Part shown: in pieces, positions 26,674 to 38,927 of the stretch
How positions within the stretch are numbered: the stretch's first letter is position 1
Layout: each line of letters starts with the position of its first letter
Origin: Propionibacteriaceae bacterium AM104-82
GTDB taxonomy: Bacteria; Actinomycetota; Actinomycetes; Propionibacteriales; Propionibacteriaceae
Assembly (NCBI GenBank): GCA_027658995.1
Contig: JAQDQK010000005.1
Coordinates: 1 to 64,000 of the forward strand
Direction of reading: 5' to 3'
Length of the DNA: 64,000 nucleotides
Notes under the pieces: model-generated
The model's input: only the letters and a program-made list of their open reading frames with translations
Databases searched by the model: none
Told to the model about the DNA's origin: nothing
Position numbers and translations under genes: made by a program

Positions 26674-27594
26674 TCAGCGGTCGAGGAGTTCCTGCGCGAT
26701 GCCGTCGAGGATGTCGGATTCGCTGACGATGATCTGCCTGCTCGGGAGCCTGCGGACGATCTCGGCGAGGATCATCGACCCCGCCCCGATCACCGCCGCC
26801 CGCAGCGGGGGCAGCAGCGGGTTGGCGGCGATCTGCTCGGTCGTCTGGGTGAGCCACCGGAGGTTGGCCTCGTCGATGGCCTCAAGCGTCAGGACCGTTC
26901 CGTGCACGGCATCACGGGAGTAGGCCGCCAGGTTCAGGTGCTCAGCAGCGACGCTCGTGACCGTGCCTGCCACCCCGATGCTGGAGGCGACCGACGCGAA
27001 GTCGGTGCCCGATGCGTCCAGTTGTGCGTTGACGAAGGCGCGGGCGGCCGCCGTCTCTTCCGCCGTCGGAGGTTCCGTCGGCAGGAATCGTTCCTTGATC
27101 CGGACCGCCCCGATGTCGAGGCTGATGGCAGAGGCGATCCGCTCGTCGGGCCCGACGACCACGAGTTCGGTCGACCCGCCACCGATGTCGAAGATCAGAG
27201 TGGGGCGCGGGGATGAGACCCCGCTCAGCACGCCGTTGGAGGACAGCCGCGCCTCCTCGTCACCGGAGATGACGTCGACGCCGACGCCCAACCGGTCCCG
27301 CACCCCCGCCTCGAACACGTCGCGGTTGCTGACGTCGCGCGCCGCGGATGTCGCCACGAAGCGGACGTCGTCGACGCCGTGCTCGGTGATCAGGTCGGCG
27401 TACTCGTCGAGCACCGCGAAGGTGCGCTCGAGGGCGTCGGGGTGGAACTCGCCGGTCGCGTCGACCCCCTGCCCGAGCCGGGCGAGCCGCGTCTGCCTTG
27501 TCACTTCATCCACCTGGCCGTCGCCGTGGCGCTCGAGCACGAGCAGGCGGATGGAGTTGGTGCCGCAGTCGACGGCGGCGACGGTGCGGCTCAC
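26674..27594 (-). CDS. ppx: Ppx/GppA exopolyphosphatase family protein
   Basis: 306 residues. The ASKHA-fold phosphatase entry is AAVDCGTNSIRLLVLE, and the second phosphate loop is IFDIGGGSTELVVV. The E(E/D)AR signature appears as SGDEEARLS. The protein is short, consisting of the catalytic two-domain core only, like the actinobacterial Ppx1/Ppx2 group. It degrades polyphosphate or (p)ppGpp-type pentaphosphate; which one cannot be told. The GTG start, with GGGGAGGCGCT upstream, overlaps the DUF501 stop by 4 nt. Confidence 0.9.
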   Translation of the reverse strand: MSRTVAAVDCGTNSIRLLVLERHGDGQVDEVTRQTRLARLGQGVDATGEFHPDALERTFAVLDEYADLITEHGVDDVRFVATSAARDVSNRDVFEAGVRDRLGVGVDVISGDEEARLSSNGVLSGVSSPRPTLIFDIGGGSTELVVVGPDERIASAISLDIGAVRIKERFLPTEPPTAEETAAARAFVNAQLDASGTDFASVASSIGVAGTVTSVAAEHLNLAAYSRDAVHGTVLTLEAIDEANLRWLTQTTEQIAANPLLPPLRAAVIGAGSMILAEIVRRLPSRQIIVSESDILDGIAQELLDR

Positions 27595-28097
27595 AGCGCC
27601 TCCCCTGCGGTGTCGGCGGCGCACGCCGCGTGCCAGTCGTCGCCGATCCGGTCGAGGGCCTCGTCCCCGAACGGGTTGACGCCGCGGCCCGCAGCAAGTG
27701 CGTGGCCGACGAGCACGTGCAGGCACTTGACCCGGACCGGCATGCCGCCCGCGCTGATGCCGTCGATCTCCTCGACATGGCCGAGCGCCTCACGGTCGGC
27801 GAGATAGGCCTCGTGGGCCGCGCGGTAGCGGGCGGCCAACTCGTTGTCCTCTGCGAGTCGCTCGCTCATCTCGCTCATCAGGCCGGACGCCTCGAGCGTC
27901 GAAACGGCCGAGACGAGGCGCGGGTTCGTGAGGTAGTAGGTGGTCGGGAACGGGGTCCCGTTTGGCAGCCTCGGCAGCGTCTTCACGACGCCGGGCTTGC
28001 CGCAGGCGCAGCGCCAGGCGACCTCGACGACTCCGCGCGGTTCGCGGCCGAGTTGCGCCTCGACGATGGCGAGGTCGTTGTCGGTGATCTGGGTCAC
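27591..28097 (-). CDS. DUF501 family protein
   Basis: 168 residues. It matches the DUF501 family by its conserved Cys-rich CACGKPGVV, the FPTTYYLTNPRL segment and GMPVRVKCLHVLVGH. The function is unknown. In actinobacteria the gene sits between the ftsB-like gene and ppx, exactly as here. It overlaps ppx by 4 nt and lies 7 nt after the ftsB-like gene. Confidence 0.92.
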   Translation of the reverse strand: MTQITDNDLAIVEAQLGREPRGVVEVAWRCACGKPGVVKTLPRLPNGTPFPTTYYLTNPRLVSAVSTLEASGLMSEMSERLAEDNELAARYRAAHEAYLADREALGHVEEIDGISAGGMPVRVKCLHVLVGHALAAGRGVNPFGDEALDRIGDDWHAACAADTAGEAL

Positions 28098-28104
28098 GTT
28101 CTTC

Positions 28105-28716
28105 CTAAGGGGTGGGGCTGGGCGAAGGCTGCGGGGTCGGGGTGGTCGACCCTTCGGCGTCCTCCCCCGGCTTGTCGGCCAGTTGGACCGAGCCCCACAT
28201 CTTCTCGTACCAGGTGCCTGGCACCTCGTCCTGATCGTTCATGGTGGCGCCCTCGAGAGGCTTCCCGTCGGCGCCGATGACGTGGTAGCCGACCTCGCCC
28301 GGCATCACCCAGCCGAGCCTGACCCGGGCGATGGACTTGACGTACTCGTCGTCGTTCCAGCGCTGCAGTTTGTCCTCGAGGTCGGCGATCCGGTCCTTCT
28401 CGGCCGCGATCTTCGCGCGCTCCTGAGCCAGTTCCTGCGCCTGGGTGAAGTAGACCCGCAGCGAGTTGGCCAGCACTAGCGCGATGCCTGCGATCACGAC
28501 GACAAGCACCGCGAGCCGCCAGGTGGCGGTCATCGCCCGCTGAGCGCGGGGGGCGGGCATCGGCGCGTCGGAGAGGGCCTGGGGGACGTCGCGCGGCTCC
28601 AGGGGCTTCACGCGCGGACGGCTCGTACGCTCCCCCGGACGCGCAGTGGTCCGGGTCCGCGGGGTTCCGCGGCCCGGACCACTGGTTGCCGGAGTGTTAC
28701 GAGGGGTTTGAGGCAC
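28105..28716 (-). CDS. FtsB/DivIC-like septum formation initiator
   Basis: 203 residues. A basic, Pro-rich cytoplasmic tail (1-62) and one membrane helix (LAVLVVVIAGIALVLANSL) precede an extracytoplasmic coiled coil (QAQELAQERAKIAAEKDRI ADLEDKL) and the family motif DDEYVKSIARVRLGWVMPGE. The tail is Thr/Pro/Ser-rich. It belongs to the FtsB-FtsL-FtsQ division complex. Its position after eno is the standard actinobacterial context. Confidence 0.9.
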   Translation of the reverse strand: MPQTPRNTPATSGPGRGTPRTRTTARPGERTSRPRVKPLEPRDVPQALSDAPMPAPRAQRAMTATWRLAVLVVVIAGIALVLANSLRVYFTQAQELAQERAKIAAEKDRIADLEDKLQRWNDDEYVKSIARVRLGWVMPGEVGYHVIGADGKPLEGATMNDQDEVPGTWYEKMWGSVQLADKPGEDAEGSTTPTPQPSPSPTP

Positions 28717-28746
28717 CCGTCAAGTATTCCTCTAGCCCCAACTTTC

Positions 28747-30102
<1,356 letters not shown>

Positions 30103-30272
30103 CTATCGGATCTGAGCGTTCGGACGCGGCCCCGCGGTAGGGTCCGTCGGGCCGCGGCTGGACGCGGCAAGCGGGAGCGGCAACGGGTCGACGACGGGGT
30201 CCGCACCAGGGGTTGACGAGGGACGCTGCCGACGAGCCGGTGGGTCTTCGCGGGGGTCGCTCGACAGGTCGG

Positions 30273-30908
30273 TCAGTCGGTGGTTGTGCCGGAGTCGCCG
30301 GTGGCCTCGGCCTCGCGGACGGTGGCCTCCAGGCGGCGGAGCGCCGCGCGGGCGGCGGCGTCGGCGTCGAGCCCGGCGGACTGCGCGCGGGCGATCAGCG
30401 CGACCAGTTCGTCGCCGAGCGCCTCGTCGTCGATGTGCTCGGTCGGGAGGTGGAGGTCGACCTGATGCGACCGTGCCCGGGAGACGACCTTCTGGATCCT
30501 CGGCAGCACGTTGAGCGACTCGGCGATGCCGTCCAGGGCGGACGAGCGGCCCTTCTCGGCGCGCTTGCGCTCCTCCCAGGACTGCCACATGTCGTCGGGC
30601 ACGTCCTCGTCGGCGAAGACGTGCGGGTGCCTGCGGATCAGCTTGTCGGAGATGCCGCGGGCGACGTCATCGAGGCCGAATCGCCCCTCCTGCTCCGCGA
30701 TGCGCGCATGGAAGTAGACCTGCAGAAGCAGGTCGCCGAGTTCCTCACGGAGGTCGTCGTCGGTGCCCGTCTCGACGGCGTCGACGACCTCAGCGGTCTC
30801 CTCGACGAGGTGGTTGAGCAGGGAGCGGTGCGTCTGCTCGGCGTCCCAGGGGCACCGGTCGCGCAGGTCGACCATGACCTGCCGCAGCCGCTCCAGCTCG
30901 GAGGTCAC
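30273..30908 (-). CDS. mazG: MazG-family nucleoside triphosphate pyrophosphohydrolase
   Basis: 211 residues, one MazG domain plus a helical tail. The signature is VMVDLRDRCPWDAEQTHRSL, with metal ligands in LVEETAEVVDAV and LREELGDLLLQV and the second EExx helix near HPHVFADEDV. It hydrolyses non-canonical or surplus NTPs. The GTG start (30908) overlaps the stop of the upstream lipoprotein (GTGA). The sequence downstream to eno (30028-30272) shows no gene. Confidence 0.93.
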   Translation of the reverse strand: MTSELERLRQVMVDLRDRCPWDAEQTHRSLLNHLVEETAEVVDAVETGTDDDLREELGDLLLQVYFHARIAEQEGRFGLDDVARGISDKLIRRHPHVFADEDVPDDMWQSWEERKRAEKGRSSALDGIAESLNVLPRIQKVVSRARSHQVDLHLPTEHIDDEALGDELVALIARAQSAGLDADAAARAALRRLEATVREAEATGDSGTTTD

Positions 30909-31417
30909 TTCAGGGTCGCGGCGGCGGGCACCGACAGCGAGCCGGTCGAGGTGAAGAGCGTCGCCTGCGTCGGGTCGAAGCGACCGTATTGCGGGTTGAC
31001 GGTGATGTCGGTGTCGGCGAGCGCCTGGGCGACGCCCTGGGAACCGAGGGTCTGCCCCAGCGAGTTGGTCAGCACTGCGGCCCGGCCGAACTCGTTGCAG
31101 CCCTCGTTGGCGAGCAGCGGCGCCATGTTCATCCCGAGGCCCTGGGCGACCTGGTTGATCTGGTCGTCGGGCATCTGGTCGAAGCCCTCGATGAGCGGTG
31201 CGAGCGCGCGGCCCAGCACCAGCGTCTGGACCATTGAGCTGCGTCCGATCTCGGACTCGTCGATGCCTGCAGCAATCGCGCAGCCAGCGATCGCGGCGTC
31301 GACATCGCTGTTGGTCAGCACGCGTCCGTCGACGACGGCGGCGGTCCCGGACGTGGGGCTGCACGCCCCGAGCAGGGCGACGGCGGCGACGGCGGTAGCG
31401 ACGCGGATCAGCTTCAT
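30905..31417 (-). CDS. SurA N-terminal-like lipoprotein
   Basis: 170 residues. Signal peptide with lipobox LLGACSP, then TAAVVDGRVLTNSDVDAAIAG, the opening of SurA/PrsA-type chaperone N-domains. There is no peptidyl-prolyl isomerase domain, so a holdase-like or unknown role is likely. Start with GAAGGACCGAAG upstream. It is coupled to mazG by a 4-nt overlap. Confidence 0.82.
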   Translation of the reverse strand: MKLIRVATAVAAVALLGACSPTSGTAAVVDGRVLTNSDVDAAIAGCAIAAGIDESEIGRSSMVQTLVLGRALAPLIEGFDQMPDDQINQVAQGLGMNMAPLLANEGCNEFGRAAVLTNSLGQTLGSQGVAQALADTDITVNPQYGRFDPTQATLFTSTGSLSVPAAATLK

Positions 31418-31569
31418 CTTCGGTCCTTCGTGCGGCAGGGTTCGAACGCGGCGGGCGCGCGTCCGCCAGACTACCGCATGCGCGGGCGTCGGCCCGAGGC
31501 GGCGGATCGCCCTATCGTCAGGCTCCGATTCCTGTGATGATGGGCGAAACCCGACGGAAGGGGACGAGG

Positions 31570-32070
31570 ATGCCCGAGGCCACCGGTCAATTGCGCGACG
31601 GTTCGCGGATCGCCATCAGCCGCGCCTTCGACGCGCCGATCGAGCGGATCTGGGCGGCCGTGACGGACCCGGCCCTGCTCGAGCGCTGGTACGGCACCTG
31701 GACCGGTGACCCGGACAGCGGACAGGTGATCCTCGCGGTCACCAGCGAGGGCGACACCGAGGGTTCGCCGCTGCGGATCGACGAGTGCCACTCCCCCGAC
31801 CTGCTGCGGGTCACGACCCTGCACCCCGTCTTCCAGTGGCGCCTCGCGCTCGAACTGGGCGAGGCCGACGGCGTCACGACGCTGACCCTCGTGCAGGACT
31901 TCGACGAGGGCGACGACGTCTCCTCGATCGGGCCTGGCTGGGAGTACTACCTGGACAGGCTGGTCGCCGTCGAGGCGGGCGGCGACCCGTCCGAAGTCGA
32001 CTTCGAGCGGGATTACTTCCCCGCCCAGCAGCAGTACTACCGCGACCTCGGCGCGGCCATGACCTTCTGA
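31570..32070 (+). CDS. SRPBCC/AHSA1-like domain protein
   Basis: 166 residues. The AHSA1/SRPBCC helix-grip signature is SRAFDAPIERIWAAVTDPAL LERWYG, followed by FQWRLALEL and the C-terminal helix GWEYYLDRLVAVEAG. A hydrophobic-ligand or chaperone-related role is typical, but the ligand is unknown. It lies on the plus strand between mfd and the lipoprotein gene, interrupting an otherwise minus-strand cluster. GAAGGGGACGAGG precedes the ATG. Confidence 0.85.
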   Translation: MPEATGQLRDGSRIAISRAFDAPIERIWAAVTDPALLERWYGTWTGDPDSGQVILAVTSEGDTEGSPLRIDECHSPDLLRVTTLHPVFQWRLALELGEADGVTTLTLVQDFDEGDDVSSIGPGWEYYLDRLVAVEAGGDPSEVDFERDYFPAQQQYYRDLGAAMTF

Positions 32071-32093
32071 CCGGGGCCTCTCGCCCGTCTGGT

Positions 32094-35594
<3,501 letters not shown>

Positions 35595-35630
35595 GAGTCG
35601 TCCTGCCGATGCGTTGGGTTGGGTGAGGCC

Positions 35631-35710
35631 TTGAGCAGTTTCCGTCACTCGTCGGCCCAGGTGGCAACCGTTAGCGCTGCCATCGTCGTCGAGCGACGGA
35701 AACTGCTCAA
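35631..35710. repeat. 80-bp hairpin element, copy 4 (different stem)
   Basis: TTGAGCA + GTTTCCGTCA + CTCG on the left; CGAG + CGACGGAAAC + TGCTCAA on the right. Total length and anchor spacing equal those of the other copies, but the 10-nt stem has another sequence and still pairs 9 of 10. It lies between pth and mfd. Confidence 0.88.
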
Positions 35711-35713
35711 TTA

Positions 35714-36295
35714 TCAGCCGTTGAAGCGGTTCTGCGTGGCGGTGAGGCCCTCGCGGATGAGGTATTCCACGGCGTCGGCCGCGACGGCCGCGTCGACCCT
35801 CATCTCGTCGGCCTGGGCCGGCTTCAGTTTGTTGAGCACGTAGTCGGCGGCGGGCTGCCTGCCCGGCGGTCGCCCGATGCCGACGCGGACCCGGTGGAAG
35901 TCGCCCGTGCCGAGGTGCGCGCGGATCGACTTGAGGCCGTTGTGGCCGTTGTCGCCTCCCCCGGTCTTGACGCGCAGTCGCCCGGGATCGAGGTCGAGTT
36001 CATCGTGGATGACGATGACGTGGTCGACGGGGATCTTGTGGAAGGCGGCGATGGCCTTCACGGCCGTGCCCGAGTCGTTCATGTAGATGGTCGGCTTGGC
36101 GAGCACCAGTTTGACCGGCTCGGGGCCGGGCAGGGTGACGGTGGCCACCTCTGCCCGCTGCCTCGAGTTGAGGGAAAAGGAGGAACCGTAGCGGTCCGCA
36201 AGGTCCGCTACGGCCCAGAAGCCGACGTTGTGTCGGGTGAAGTCGTAGGTCGGGCCCGGGTTGCCGAGCCCGACCACGAGGTAGGGAGTGCTCAC
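35714..36295 (-). CDS. pth: peptidyl-tRNA hydrolase
   Basis: 193 residues, full length. It releases tRNA from peptidyl-tRNA dropped by the ribosome. The conserved start is YLVVGLGNPGPTYDFTRHNV with Asn and catalytic His. KPTIYMNDSGTAV, VIHDELDLDPGRLRVK and GGDNGHNGLKSI follow. The start overlaps the rplY stop by 4 nt. Confidence 0.97.
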   Translation of the reverse strand: MSTPYLVVGLGNPGPTYDFTRHNVGFWAVADLADRYGSSFSLNSRQRAEVATVTLPGPEPVKLVLAKPTIYMNDSGTAVKAIAAFHKIPVDHVIVIHDELDLDPGRLRVKTGGGDNGHNGLKSIRAHLGTGDFHRVRVGIGRPPGRQPAADYVLNKLKPAQADEMRVDAAVAADAVEYLIREGLTATQNRFNG

Positions 36296-36912
36296 TCGCC
36301 CGCGTCGTCGCCTTCAGCAGCCTCGGCCTCGGCATCCTCGGCGCCCTCTTCAGCCTCGGGCTCCTCGACCACGGGGATCACCACGACCGACAGCACGAGG
36401 GCCTCGGGATCGGTGTTGACCTCGACGCCCTCAGGCAGCACGACGTCGGAGACCAGGATCTGCGCGCCGATCTCCAGGCCCTCGATCGAGACCTCGATCT
36501 CGTTGGGGATGTTGGTGGCGGGGGCAAGCACGGGCAGCGCGGTGAGGTCGTGGTTGACCATCGAGCCACGCTCAGCCTCGCCGACCAGGACCAGGGGAAC
36601 GTCGACGGAAACCTTCTCGCCGGCCTTCACCAGGAGCAGGTCGATGTGCTCGATGACCGGGGAGATCGGGTCGCGCTGGACCTGCTTCGGCAGGGCGAGC
36701 ACGGGCTTCTTCTCACCCTCGATGGAGATCTCGAGCAGGACGTTGGCGGTACGCAGCGCCAGGAAGGCCTCCTGGGCCGAGAGGGCCAGGTGGACGGGGT
36801 CGGTGCCGTGACCGTAGAGGACCGCGGGGGTCTGGCCGGCGCGACGCAGGCGGCGGGCGGCGCCCTTACCGAACTCGGTGCGGGTGGTGGCGGTCAGTTT
36901 GACGTCTGCCAT
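36292..36912 (-). CDS. rplY: 50S ribosomal protein L25/CTC
   Basis: 206 residues, the long CTC form. It has an L25 5S-rRNA-binding domain (TATTRTEFGKGAARRLRRAG QTPAVLYGHG) and a second beta domain (VNHDLTALPVLAPATNIP), with an acidic Glu/Ala tail at the C-terminus. Start ATG with GAGGAGATCCCCC upstream. It heads the rplY-pth operon; prs, its usual upstream neighbour, lies about 15.6 kb away. Confidence 0.96.
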   Translation of the reverse strand: MADVKLTATTRTEFGKGAARRLRRAGQTPAVLYGHGTDPVHLALSAQEAFLALRTANVLLEISIEGEKKPVLALPKQVQRDPISPVIEHIDLLLVKAGEKVSVDVPLVLVGEAERGSMVNHDLTALPVLAPATNIPNEIEVSIEGLEIGAQILVSDVVLPEGVEVNTDPEALVLSVVVIPVVEEPEAEEGAEDAEAEAAEGDDAGE

Positions 36913-37330
36913 GGGGGATCTCCTCAAGCTCTGAAACAACGGGCAATGCACAAAAGCGGACGCCGAGCGAGGAGCGAGCTAGTCGATCACGGACCCTGGG
37001 GGTCCCTCGCCAGGCAGCTTGGACAGCTTACCTCAGGGGAATCGGGTGGCCGAAATCGCCCGGGGTCGCCCGGTTAGAGCCGCGCGGGGACGCAGGCCGC
37101 ACGGCCGCCCTCCGCCTCGACGAACTCCGGAAGGGAGAGGCGAACGACGGGACACCGGGCAGGCCCGGACGGACGACCGGCCGGGGCTGACCGAAACCCA
37201 GCGTCAAGGAGGCCGAAACGGCAGAGTCGACCGAGGTTCAAGTCGCCCACAGATCTCGCCAGACTCAGTGAACGGACCCTTCGACAAGCTCAGGGAACGG
37301 ACGCTGGCCAAGACTGACTGAAAGCTCACG

Positions 37331-37382
37331 AGGTTTCGACCGATGAAGCGACGCTCCGCGCCCCTTCATGGCTCAACCAGCG
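37331..37382 (+). repeat. GGTTTCGACC...GGCTCAACC intergenic repeat
   Basis: AGGTTTCGACCGATGAAG, then CGACGCTCCGCGCCC, then CTTCATGGCTCAACCAG. The ends and the GATGAAG/CTTCATG core can pair. It is almost identical to the copy at 37866. Confidence 0.8.
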
Positions 37383-37865
37383 CGGGTCAAGTGCCGTCCG
37401 TGGCCGTCACGGCGGGCAGAGCCACGGCAGACCAACAGCGATACGTGACGGGCCGGAAGTCACGGCCACTAGCCCTCCAGTCGCCCCCTCCGCGCAGCAC
37501 GCCAGACCCAGCCAGGCACCCAACGACACACGCCTCCAAGGACTCGACCAGAACGGGGCGACCGGAAGGGCGCAGGCCGCGGTCGTGAGTACCCACCCGA
37601 GCACGTCAACAACGCAACCACAGCGAAACCGAACGACACCGGGCAGACCCGGACGGACGACCGGCGGCCTCAACAACCCGACCACCCGCCAACCGAACAC
37701 CAGCAACACGAACCAGCCAAGGAGCCGCCGGGCGACCGGCCGGGGCTGACCGCAACCCAGCGCAGGACAGCGTCGAGACAACGAGGGCCGCCCGGCAGTC
37801 AGACGCCCATCGGACCTTTGGCCAGTCCAACGACCAACCACGGACAAGACCGACTGGAAGGTCAC

Positions 37866-37916
37866 GAGGTTTCGACCGATGAAGCGACGCTCCGCGCCCC
37901 TTCATGGCTCAACCAA
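37866..37916 (+). repeat. GGTTTCGACC...GGCTCAACC intergenic repeat, second copy
   Basis: Almost identical to the copy at 37331 and in the same orientation. It ends about 5 nt from the nrdB stop codon. Confidence 0.8.
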
Positions 37917-37920
37917 CGGA

Positions 37921-38901
37921 TCAGGCCTGAGCGTTGACCTCGTAGGAGGTATTAGTGGCCTCGAAGAAGTTGACGAGCTGGAGGGTGTCGTTTGCCGCGG
38001 CCATCCACTTGGCCGGGTTCGCCGTGTTGAAGTGCGGCTCGAAGCCCAACTCCTCCAGGCGCCTGTCCGCCAGGTACTTCACGTAATCGTTGACGTACTC
38101 CGCGTTCAACCCCAGGATCCCGTTCGGCAGCATGTCCCGGTTGTACCGCTCCTCCATCTCCACCGCGTCCAGGATCATGCCCCGGATCTCGTCGGCGAAC
38201 TCGTCCGTGGCGATCTCAGGGTTCTCGTCCAGCACCGTCAGGATCAGGTTGATCCCGAACTTCAGGTGCAGGCTCTCATCCCGCACGATCCAGTCGATCA
38301 GCGACCCGAAGTTCCGCAGCAGGTTCCGCTGCCGGAACGACAGCGCCACCATGAATCCCGAGTAGAACCAGATCCCCTCCAGGATCACGTTGTAGGCGAC
38401 CAGGTTCCGCACGAAGTCCCGCTTGCCCTCGACGGTCGAGATGTCGAGCGTCTCCTCCGTCATCCGCTTGATGTAGGCGACCTCGAACTCCTCCTTGGCC
38501 GCCATCGACGGCACCGTCACGTGCGACTCGTAGGCCGCCTTCCTGTCGATCGGGAACGTCTCGAGCACGTACTCGAACGCCATGCAGTGGTTCGCCTCCT
38601 CCCACATCTGCTTGGCCAGGTAGAGGTGGCACTCTGCGGCGTTCAGGTAGGGGTAGACGCCGAATGCGAGGGCCTTGTTTACGAGCAACTCGTTCGGGTT
38701 GAAGTAGCTCATCAGGTAGGTCAGGGCGTGGCGTTCGTCGTCGCTCATCCGGGCGAAGTCGGCCAGATCCTCGCCGAGTTGGATCTCGTTGGGGAACCAG
38801 GTGTTGGCGACGGCCTGGTTGTACAGGTCGTAGGCCCAGGGGTAGGTGACGGGCTTGAGCAGCAGGCCTTCCTGGATGCCGGTGCCGAGGATCGAGGTCA
38901 T
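37921..38901 (-). CDS. nrdB: ribonucleotide reductase small subunit, class Ic-like (Mn/Fe)
   Basis: 326 residues. Metal ligands can be assigned as Glu71 (NPNELLVNK), Glu102 and His105 (WEEANHCMAF), Glu175 (VILEGIWFYSG), and Glu209 and His212 (RDESLHLKFG). The radical Tyr of class Ia/Ib is Phe109, and the first ligand is Glu rather than Asp. All spacings equal those I recall for the Chlamydia R2c protein (Glu89, Glu120, His123, Phe127, Glu193, Glu227, His230). A Mn/Fe cofactor in place of a tyrosyl radical is therefore expected. Start with AGGAGAAACAACC upstream, 26 nt after nrdA. Confidence 0.93.
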   Translation of the reverse strand: MTSILGTGIQEGLLLKPVTYPWAYDLYNQAVANTWFPNEIQLGEDLADFARMSDDERHALTYLMSYFNPNELLVNKALAFGVYPYLNAAECHLYLAKQMWEEANHCMAFEYVLETFPIDRKAAYESHVTVPSMAAKEEFEVAYIKRMTEETLDISTVEGKRDFVRNLVAYNVILEGIWFYSGFMVALSFRQRNLLRNFGSLIDWIVRDESLHLKFGINLILTVLDENPEIATDEFADEIRGMILDAVEMEERYNRDMLPNGILGLNAEYVNDYVKYLADRRLEELGFEPHFNTANPAKWMAAANDTLQLVNFFEATNTSYEVNAQA

Positions 38902-38927
38902 GGTTGTTTCTCCTGATGGGGTGGTGG

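Larger units (their letters stand above)
36913..37920. other. 1-kb spacer with duplicated repeats, no gene seen
   Basis: Open frames here look like low-complexity readings of repeats. Two near-identical GGTTTCGACC...GGCTCAACC elements end each half (37331, 37866). A shared block precedes each of them: CACCGGGCAGGCCCGGACGG near 37151 and a close match near 37639. GGCCGGGGCTGACCG also occurs in both halves (near 37180 and 37738). CCCTTCGACAAGCTCAGGGA at 37276 is another widespread repeat. The layout suggests a diverged tandem duplication. Confidence 0.7.

Noticed and set aside
35595..35648. The upstream ATG as the mfd start
   Set aside because: It lies inside a repeat element and adds residues unlike the Mfd N-terminus; GTG 35594 is better placed.
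37407..37865. A 152-residue minus-strand frame rich in Val, Leu and Trp
   Set aside because: Composition follows repeat sequence; no start signal and it runs through repeated blocks shared with the other half of the spacer.
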